Source: Agrobacterium fabrum (GTDB taxonomy: Bacteria > Pseudomonadota > Alphaproteobacteria > Rhizobiales > Rhizobiaceae). Taken from it: a stretch of 6,826 nt of DNA. Made by a program: the position numbers and the translations under genes. Each line of letters starts with the position of its first letter. The stretch's first letter is position 1. Shown here piece after piece: positions 1 to 4,431 of the stretch. A model generated the notes under the pieces. It searched no databases and had not been told where the DNA came from. It worked only from the letters and a program-made list of their open reading frames with translations. The DNA lies in assembly GCA_003241215.1 (NCBI GenBank), contig QFOL01000215.1:1-6826 (forward strand), read 5' to 3'.

Positions 1-39
1 CGATTGCGTCGTTTCCGGTCGCAACCCCCAATTTGTCTT
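1..39 (-). ncRNA. Group I self-splicing intron in tRNA-Arg(CCU), 5' part only
   Basis: Reading the minus strand from 39 down, the tRNA sequence stops matching a tRNA right after the anticodon. What follows fits the start of a small bacterial group I intron. The exon end (44..40, TTCCT) can pair with the G-run at 29..25 to form P1 with the required U.G at the splice site. Next, positions 26..20 (GGTTGCG) pair with 8..2 (CGCAATC) as P2, capped by a GAAA tetraloop (15..12) closed by C17-G10 and G16-C11. This P2 closely resembles that of the Azoarcus tRNA-Ile intron as I remember it. Group I introns interrupting tRNA-Arg(CCU) are known from Agrobacterium tumefaciens, at about 250 nt, so most of it lies beyond the window edge. 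The exact splice position after T40 is inferred and could be off by a base. Confidence 0.8.
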
Positions 40-76
40 AGGAATCCTGTGCTCTATCCTGCTGAGCTACGTGGAC
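40..76 (-). tRNA. tRNA-Arg(CCU), 5' exon (interrupted gene)
   Basis: On the minus strand the sequence begins with acceptor strand GTCCACG (76..70). It continues with TA, D-stem GCTC (67..64), D-loop AGCAGGATA and the D-stem partner GAGC (54..51). The anticodon stem CAGGA (49..45) and loop TTCCTAA (44..38) follow, with anticodon CCT at 42..40. This is a normal tRNA-Arg(CCU) up to the anticodon. The next bases are not the required TCCTG of the anticodon stem, no T-arm follows, and no CGTGGAC acceptor partner occurs before position 1. The gene is therefore split, and the 3' exon should lie left of the window after the intron. It lies downstream of the amidohydrolase gene on the same strand, probably with its own promoter. 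A decayed pseudo-tRNA is the alternative, but the intron-like fold makes that less likely. Confidence 0.82.
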
Positions 77-86
77 ACTGAATTGC

Positions 87-115
87 TCTTTAACCTGACG
101 ATGCCTGCGGATCAA
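87..115 (-). promoter_or_regulatory. Candidate promoter for tRNA-Arg
   Basis: On the minus strand a -35-like TTGATC (115..110) is followed after 17 nt by TAAAGA (92..87). Initiation about 7 nt later would fall just before the tRNA 5' end at 76. The hexamers match the consensus only partly, so position and spacing are the main support. Confidence 0.3.
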
Positions 116-161
116 CCGCGTTCTGCATCGCGATCGATCTCTTCCTCGGCTTTCTCCTCTT

Positions 162-183
162 CTGCCGGCAATCAGCCCGGCAG
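162..183 (-). terminator. Hairpin across the amidohydrolase stop codon
   Basis: A perfect 7-bp GC-rich stem (CTGCCGG/CCGGCAG, 183..177 with 168..162) with an 8-nt loop spans the TGA of the M20 gene. It is followed on the minus strand by AAGAGGAG rather than a T run. It may protect the 3' end or assist Rho-dependent termination, but it is not a classical intrinsic terminator. Confidence 0.3.
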
Positions 184-1335
184 GCGCTGTTCGGCCAGTT
201 TCACCCAGTAGGAAATGCCGTAGGCGATGGCGTCGTCGTTGAAATCATAGCCCGGATTGTGAAGCCCGGCCGAATCGCCGTTGCCGATGAAGATGAAGCA
301 GCCCGGTCTTTCCTTCAGCATGAAGGAGAAATCTTCGCCCGCCATGGAGGGGTCGACATCGGGGTCGACATTCGGTTCGCCCGCCACATCGCGGGCCACG
401 CGGATGGCGTGTTCGGTCTCATCCGAATGGTTGAAGGTCACCGGGCAATAACGCTCGTAGACGACTTCGGCTTCCGCGCCGTTGGCAAGTGCAATACCTT
501 CCGCCATCTGCTTGATGCGATCCTGGGCGAGATCGCGCACCGTTTCATCCAGACTACGCACCGTGCCGGCGATCAACGCTTCATTGGGAATGATGTTATG
601 GCTGGAGCCGGCATGAAAGCGGGTGACGGAGACAACCACCGAGCGGATCGGATCGGCATTGCGCGAGGCGATCATCTGCAGGTTGCCGACGATCTGCGCG
701 CCGATGGTGATCGGGTCGATGGTGCGGTGCGGCTGCGCCGCATGGCCGCCGCGGCCCTTGACGGTGATGGAGAATTTGTCGGGTGCGGCCATGATGCCGC
801 CCTTGCGGATGGCGAAGGCGCCGAGCGGAATGCCCGGCATGTTATGCATGCCATAGACCTCGTTAATGCCGAAACGCTCCATCAGGCCGTCCTCGACCAT
901 GGCGAGCGCGCCGGCGCCGCCTTCTTCCGCCGGCTGGAAGATCACGGCGATGGAGCCGGCAAAATTGCGGGTCTCGGTAAGATATCTGGCCGCGCCGAGC
1001 AGCATGGCCGTGTGGCCGTCATGGCCGCAGGCATGCATCGCGCCCGCCGTTTTCGATGCCCAGGGCTTGCCGGTTTCCTCGAGGATGGGAAGAGCGTCCA
1101 TATCCGCGCGAAAACCGATGGTGCGATTGCCCGGAAGATTGCCCCTGATGACGCCGACCACCCCCGTACGGCCGAGACCGGTCACGATTTCGTCAACGCC
1201 GAAAGATTTCAGCTTCTCCGCAACGAAGGCGGCGGTGTTGTCGACATCATAGAGGATTTCGGGATTTTCATGCAGGTGACGCCGCCATTCGCTGACTTCC
1301 TGCTGAAGTTCGGCGGCTCTGTTCAAAATCGGCAT
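172..1335 (-). CDS. M20D family metallo-amidohydrolase (hippurate hydrolase-like)
   Basis: A 387-residue cytoplasmic peptidase-family M20D protein. Members hydrolyse N-acyl amino acids or related amides using two divalent metal ions. Visible signatures are RADMDALPI (76-84), the metal-binding HACGHDGH (101-108, with C103 and H105 as likely ligands), the acidic PAEEGG (E137/E138), MHN (H164), GEDFSF (333-338) and GLHN (H359). This is the full Cys/His/Glu/His/His set of the hippurate hydrolase and IAA-amino acid hydrolase group. The dimerisation (lid) domain lies at about 185-300, with GGHAA and SSHNIIPNEA. The length is normal for the family. The ATG at 1335 is chosen because AGGAA lies 7 nt upstream and the product starts with the helix preceding RRHLHENPE. 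An in-frame ATG at 1380 has its Shine-Dalgarno directly abutting it and would add 15 atypical residues. It is divergent from the carboxypeptidase gene. The true substrate cannot be read from sequence. Confidence 0.93.
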   Translation of the reverse strand: MPILNRAAELQQEVSEWRRHLHENPEILYDVDNTAAFVAEKLKSFGVDEIVTGLGRTGVVGVIRGNLPGNRTIGFRADMDALPILEETGKPWASKTAGAMHACGHDGHTAMLLGAARYLTETRNFAGSIAVIFQPAEEGGAGALAMVEDGLMERFGINEVYGMHNMPGIPLGAFAIRKGGIMAAPDKFSITVKGRGGHAAQPHRTIDPITIGAQIVGNLQMIASRNADPIRSVVVSVTRFHAGSSHNIIPNEALIAGTVRSLDETVRDLAQDRIKQMAEGIALANGAEAEVVYERYCPVTFNHSDETEHAIRVARDVAGEPNVDPDVDPSMAGEDFSFMLKERPGCFIFIGNGDSAGLHNPGYDFNDDAIAYGISYWVKLAEQRLPG

Positions 1336-1392
1336 TCGTTCATTCCTGGGTTCATCGGTGCGGCATGTGGTAAAAGCCATCCTCCGTCGTGG

Positions 1393-1421
1393 ATAGTGCG
1401 CCGCATAATTGACGTAATCAA
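1393..1421 (-). promoter_or_regulatory. Candidate promoter of the M20 gene, with overlapping palindrome
   Basis: On the minus strand TTGATT (1421..1416) is separated by exactly 17 nt from CACTAT (1398..1393). Transcription would start near 1386, giving a leader of about 50 nt before the ATG at 1335. The -35 lies inside an inverted repeat, ATTGA-N5-TCAAT (1408-1422). That could be an operator shared with the divergent carboxypeptidase gene, but this is inference. Confidence 0.35.
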
Positions 1422-1447
1422 TGTACTTTGCCATTGCTAGGACATAT

Positions 1448-2614
1448 ATGGTGAATATTGCCATTCCCCGACCGAAGACGGGAATTCGAGGATACGCCTT
1501 GCCACAGATACTCAAATCGCCAAACGCCGCCCGGCGGCTCTCCGCAGCTATTGCCATCACGACCGCTGGCCTCGTTGCCGCAGCGCCTGCGGCCAATGCC
1601 AATCCGAAAATGGTAGTGGATGTCAAAACCGGCAAGGTGATTTCCCACCAGGAAGCCTTTCGCAAGTGGTATCCCGCCTCGCTGACCAAGCTGATGACCG
1701 CCTACATCGCCTTTTCGCAGATGAAGGCCGGCAAGATCAGCCCGCAGACGGAAGTGGTGATGAGCAAGAAGGCCGCCGACCAGCCGGCCTCGAAAATGTA
1801 TTTCAAGCCCGGTCAGAAGCTGACGATGGATAGCGCTTTGAAGCTGCTGCTCATCAAATCCGCCAATGACATCGCCGTGGCGATTGCCGAAACCATCGGC
1901 GGCACCAGCGACAATTTCGTGGCGCAGATGAATGCGCAGGCGCAGCGGCTGGGCATGAGTTCCACTCGTTACATCAATGCCAATGGCCTGCCCGGCAAGG
2001 GACAATATACGACCGCCCGGGATCTGGCGCTGCTGGCGCTGATCATCAAGCGCGAGTTTCCGGAATATGCCCATTATTTCTCGCTGGAAGGCGTCAGCAC
2101 CGGCAAGAAGAACTACGCCAATTTCAACATGCTGGTTGGCCGTTTCGATGGCGCGGATGGCATGAAGACCGGCTTCATCTGTGCCTCCGGCTTCAACCAG
2201 GTGTCGTCGGCCGTGCGCAATGGCCGCTCGGTCATCACGGTCGTGCTGGGCGCGGACAGCCTTGCCGGACGCACCGATCAGTCGGCCGATCTGTTGCAGA
2301 TGGGGCTGACGGCGCCCTCGGGCCAAGGCGTCTCGCTCGCCGCGCTGGCGCCCTATGGCGATACCGGCGATGTCAACGATGTCAGTGCTGAAATCTGCAA
2401 CCCGAAGGCCGCCAAGGTGCGCAGCGAAAGCCGCGACGAGGCTGGCCGCATGGTCATCCATTCGCCCTATGTGCAGGAAATGACCCGCCCGCCGGAATAT
2501 TCCTTCGCCGGTCTCATTCCCGGCAGCGAAACGGTGGCGGTGAATGCTACCAAGGGAGCCGGCAAGGGCGAACTCGCGAACGTGCCGATCCCGATCCCAC
2601 GTCCGACATTCTGA
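1448..2614 (+). CDS. Serine-type D-Ala-D-Ala carboxypeptidase (peptidase S11, low-molecular-mass PBP)
   Basis: Secreted D,D-carboxypeptidase that trims the terminal D-Ala from peptidoglycan pentapeptides. With M1 at 1448 (388 aa) the three penicillin-binding motifs are present in order: SLTK (S78 nucleophile, K81), SAN (138-140) and KTG (240-242). An N-terminal export signal has arginines at 29-30, a hydrophobic stretch at 31-48 and a probable cleavage after AANA (51). The catalytic domain ends near 285. The remaining ~100 residues contain a Pro-rich end (VPIPIPRPTF), and I see no clear C-terminal amphipathic anchor helix like that of PBP5/PBP6. The ATG at 1448 has AGGA 5 nt upstream. A second in-frame start, TTG at 1499 preceded by GAGG at 7 nt, would give a more typical signal peptide of about 34 residues. 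An ATG at 1421 is less likely. It is followed by an intrinsic terminator well before the CobW-type gene, so it is probably monocistronic. Confidence 0.94.
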   Translation: MVNIAIPRPKTGIRGYALPQILKSPNAARRLSAAIAITTAGLVAAAPAANANPKMVVDVKTGKVISHQEAFRKWYPASLTKLMTAYIAFSQMKAGKISPQTEVVMSKKAADQPASKMYFKPGQKLTMDSALKLLLIKSANDIAVAIAETIGGTSDNFVAQMNAQAQRLGMSSTRYINANGLPGKGQYTTARDLALLALIIKREFPEYAHYFSLEGVSTGKKNYANFNMLVGRFDGADGMKTGFICASGFNQVSSAVRNGRSVITVVLGADSLAGRTDQSADLLQMGLTAPSGQGVSLAALAPYGDTGDVNDVSAEICNPKAAKVRSESRDEAGRMVIHSPYVQEMTRPPEYSFAGLIPGSETVAVNATKGAGKGELANVPIPIPRPTF

Positions 2615-2660
2615 TGATCGGTGACTGCCTCGAGGGAGAGCCTCGCGGTTGCAATGCGCT

Positions 2661-2691
2661 TTGTGTATTCGCAGGTCGATGATGTTATGAT
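2661..2691 (+). promoter_or_regulatory. Candidate promoter of the CobW-type gene
   Basis: A near-consensus -10, TATGAT (2686-2691), has a -35-like TTGTGT (2661-2666) 19 nt upstream, which is longer than ideal. The -10 is embedded in the Zur-like palindrome. The predicted start near 2698 lies just before the hairpin at 2701. Confidence 0.3.
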
Positions 2692-2697
2692 ATTACA
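2683..2697. promoter_or_regulatory. Candidate Zur (zinc uptake regulator) box
   Basis: The 15-mer TGTTATGATATTACA is an imperfect palindrome. It matches 12 of the 14 specified positions of the Zur operator core TGTTATANTATAACA known from enterobacteria (consensus recalled, not searched). It covers a TATGAT hexamer and lies about 110 bp upstream of a COG0523 metallochaperone gene, a family often repressed by Zur when zinc is plentiful. The function is inferred from motif plus neighbour. Confidence 0.45.
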
Positions 2698-2700
2698 GTG

Positions 2701-2735
2701 TCGCTCGCGGCTTCTAGGCGCGGGCGATTTCTTTT
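2701..2735 (+). terminator. Rho-independent terminator downstream of the D,D-carboxypeptidase gene
   Basis: A 9-bp stem (TCGCTCGCG 2701-2709 with CGCGGGCGA 2719-2727, one G.U pair) with a 9-nt loop is followed by TTTCTTTT (2728-2735), the form of an intrinsic terminator. It lies 87 nt after the carboxypeptidase stop. A weaker T-less hairpin (CGAGG/CCTCG, 2631-2645) is nearer the stop. If the candidate promoter over the Zur-like box is real, the same hairpin would fall at the very start of that transcript and act as an attenuator. Confidence 0.65.
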
Positions 2736-2746
2736 AGCTCCATGCG

Positions 2747-2783
2747 GCTCCGGGTTTCGTGTCGTCCAGTGACCTGCCGGAGC
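2747..2783 (+). other. Leader hairpin upstream of the CobW-type gene
   Basis: A perfect 7-bp inverted repeat, GCTCCGG (2747-2753) and CCGGAGC (2777-2783), encloses 23 nt in the leader, ending 23 nt before the ATG at 2807. I see no base pairing with the terminator arms that would make it an obvious antiterminator, so its role is unknown. Confidence 0.3.
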
Positions 2784-2806
2784 GGCCATCAACACACAGG
2801 CAAGTC

Positions 2807-3952
2807 ATGTCTCGCGATCGCATCCCGGTTTCCATCATCACCGGATTTCTCGGCGCCGGAAAATCGACGCTGCTCAACCGGCTCCTCAAGGATCCGGCGA
2901 TGAGCGATGCGGCGATCATCATCAATGAATTCGGCGATGTCAGCATCGATCACATGCTGGTCGAAAGTGCGGGTGAGGGCATCATCGAGCTGGCGGAGGG
3001 CTGCCTCTGCTGCACGGTGCGCGGCGAGCTGGTGGATACGCTGGCGGAACTGATGGACGGCATCCAGACAGGCAAGCTGAAGCCGGTAAAATGGGTAGTG
3101 ATCGAGACCACGGGCCTTGCCGATCCTGCCCCCGTCATGCAGTCGGTCATGGGCAACCCGGTCATTGCGCAGAATTTCGTGCTGAACGGCATGATTACGG
3201 TGGTGGATGCCGTGAACGGCCTTTCCACGCTCGACAATCATCAGGAGGCGGTGAAACAGGCCGCCGTGGCTGACCGTCTGGTGATGACCAAGCGCGCGCT
3301 TGCCGATGCCGCCGCGATTTCCGCGCTGACAGCCCGTCTACAAGCGCTCAATCCGCGTGCGACCATCGAGGATGGCGACAAAACCGAGTGGAGCGCTGCG
3401 GGGCTTCTCGACAACGGCCTTTACGATGCCGGCAGCAAGAATGCCGATGTCGGCCGCTGGCTGGGCGAAGAGACGGCACACGATCACCATGATCACGGTC
3501 ATGACCATCATCATCACCACCACCATCATGGCGATCACGACGACCATCACCATCATCACGATGTGAACCGGCACGATGCATCTATCCGTTCCTTCTCGAT
3601 CATTCACGATCAGCCGGTCAGTCCGATGGCGATCGACATGTTCGTGGATCTGCTGCGCTCTGCGCATGGGGAGAAGCTCCTGCGCATGAAGGCCATCGTC
3701 AAGCTGTCGGATAATCCGGGCAGGCCGCTGGTGCTGCATGGGGTGCAGAATATTTTCCACACGCCGGAGCGCCTTGCGGCCTGGCCGGACCCTGCCGATC
3801 AGCGCACGCGTATGGTGCTGATTACGAAGGATTTGCCGGAGGCTTTCGTGCAGGACCTGTTCGCGGCCTTCACAAGCGCACCGGGCATCGACCGGCCGGA
3901 CAGGCAGGCGATGACGGATAATCCGCTGGCGGTTTCGGGGTTGCGGTTCTAG
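2807..3952 (+). CDS. CobW/COG0523 family GTPase, probable metal (zinc) chaperone
   Basis: A 381-residue G3E-type P-loop GTPase of the CobW/YciC/ZNG1 superfamily, which delivers metals, often zinc, to target enzymes. Walker A GFLGAGKST is at 13-21. The hallmark metal-binding CxCC (C66-L-C68-C69) follows ELAEG, and a Walker B-like VVIETTGLADP is at 97-107. The guanine-specificity motif, normally (N/S/T)KxD, reads TKRA (161-164), so the Asp is missing. Residues 225-251 form a loop with 19 histidines interspersed with Asp and Gly, a likely metal reservoir. The CobW C-terminal domain follows (about 260-360, with RMKAIV and VLHGVQNIF). The ATG at 2807 has AGG 6 nt upstream and leads directly into the P-loop strand. 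A GTG at 2759 would add 16 unconserved-looking residues. A Zur-like box upstream supports a zinc role. The name CobW does not imply cobalamin synthesis here, since no cob genes are adjacent. Confidence 0.92.
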   Translation: MSRDRIPVSIITGFLGAGKSTLLNRLLKDPAMSDAAIIINEFGDVSIDHMLVESAGEGIIELAEGCLCCTVRGELVDTLAELMDGIQTGKLKPVKWVVIETTGLADPAPVMQSVMGNPVIAQNFVLNGMITVVDAVNGLSTLDNHQEAVKQAAVADRLVMTKRALADAAAISALTARLQALNPRATIEDGDKTEWSAAGLLDNGLYDAGSKNADVGRWLGEETAHDHHDHGHDHHHHHHHHGDHDDHHHHHDVNRHDASIRSFSIIHDQPVSPMAIDMFVDLLRSAHGEKLLRMKAIVKLSDNPGRPLVLHGVQNIFHTPERLAAWPDPADQRTRMVLITKDLPEAFVQDLFAAFTSAPGIDRPDRQAMTDNPLAVSGLRF

Positions 3953-3988
3953 GGCGTGTCGTGATGGCCTAGGTCGGTGGGTGTGGTT

Positions 3989-4166
3989 CACCCCCCTCTG
4001 TCCTGCCGGACATCTCCCCCTCAAGGGGGGAGATCGACAAGCGGCTTGCTCCGAACATCTTTATGGGGACAGTAACCCGAAGTGCAGAGCTTGTGAGAAA
4101 ACGAGCGGTTGCCGCAACTGATCTCCCCCCTTGAGGGGGAGATGCCCGGCAGGGCAGAGGGGGGTA
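3989..4166. repeat. RIME-like intergenic element made of two inverted 47-bp arms
   Basis: Arm 1 (3989-4035) and the reverse complement of arm 2 (4120-4166) match at 44 of 47 positions. Each arm carries its own hairpin: ATCTCCCCC pairs with GGGGGAGAT at 4012-4020/4026-4034 and at 4121-4129/4135-4143, each with a 5-nt loop. An 84-bp centre separates the arms. The whole fills the space between two converging genes (the CobW type and the TusA-like gene). The CCCCCCTCTG...CCTGCCGG...ATCTCCCCC pattern resembles palindromic intergenic mosaic elements (RIME type) abundant in Rhizobiaceae; this assignment is from memory. It encodes no protein and may serve as a bidirectional transcription end, since no other terminator is seen for either gene. 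Confidence 0.75.
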
Positions 4167-4194
4167 AGCCCGGAGCGTCAGCGTTGGACGTCGG

Positions 4195-4431
4195 TTACCC
4201 GCCCTTCACAATCCGAAACCGATGCCCCTTATCCAGCGCGGTGGTTTCCGCCAGCCTATGCCCATCCTCATTGCACATATGCGCAATATCGATCACCGCC
4301 AGCGGATCGGTCGTCTCGACAGTCAGAATATCGCCTGCCTTAAGCGTTGCGAGTTTCTTGCGGCTTCTCAAAACCGGAAGGGGGCATTTAAGCCCCCTCA
4401 AATCATAGATTATCTCGGCCGTGTCGCTCAT
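4195..4431 (-). CDS. TusA/SirA-like sulfur carrier protein
   Basis: A 78-residue cytoplasmic protein of the TusA (SirA/YedF) family, which carries persulfide sulfur on a conserved cysteine for tRNA thiolation, molybdenum cofactor or other sulfur transfer. The diagnostic motif is complete: DLRGLKCPLPVL at 10-21, with catalytic C16 in CPxP. The family's GDILTVETTDPLAVIDI segment follows at 53-49 nt-scale spacing typical of the fold (about residues 33-49), then a C-terminal strand ending RFRIVKGG. The length is typical (about 75-82 aa). Its ATG overlaps the TGA of the upstream YafK-like gene as ATGA, which suggests one transcript and coupled translation. The partner tusBCDE genes are not in this window, so the sulfur acceptor is unknown. 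Downstream lies the RIME-like repeat. Confidence 0.92.
   Translation of the reverse strand: MSDTAEIIYDLRGLKCPLPVLRSRKKLATLKAGDILTVETTDPLAVIDIAHMCNEDGHRLAETTALDKGHRFRIVKGG

Noticed and set aside
1..76. Integration (att) scar of a genomic island in the tRNA gene
   Set aside because: Integrases normally leave the 3' half of the tRNA intact, whereas here the 5' half is intact. The sequence after the anticodon also folds as a group I intron P1/P2, and no integrase or mobility gene is visible.
259..1440. 393-codon open frame on the plus strand opposite the amidohydrolase
   Set aside because: Its composition is typical of a reverse-complement shadow and it shows no domain, whereas the minus-strand frame carries all M20D metal ligands.
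1418..2461. 347-codon open frame on the minus strand opposite the carboxypeptidase gene
   Set aside because: It is an antisense shadow of a high-GC gene: low-complexity composition rich in His, Arg and Gly, no recognisable domain, and it lies fully under the S11 carboxypeptidase with its SxxK, SxN and KTG motifs.
3338..4024. 228-codon minus-strand frame with a Met/Val-rich stretch resembling a membrane segment
   Set aside because: The Met/Val run is just the complement of the His codons (CAT/CAC) of the metallochaperone loop. The frame starts inside the intergenic repeat.
4109..4408. Short plus-strand frames beginning in the second arm of the inverted repeat
   Set aside because: They start within the repeat and run antisense through the TusA-like gene. 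The same start peptide (MRGRCPAGQRGV) appears from both arms because the arms are copies.
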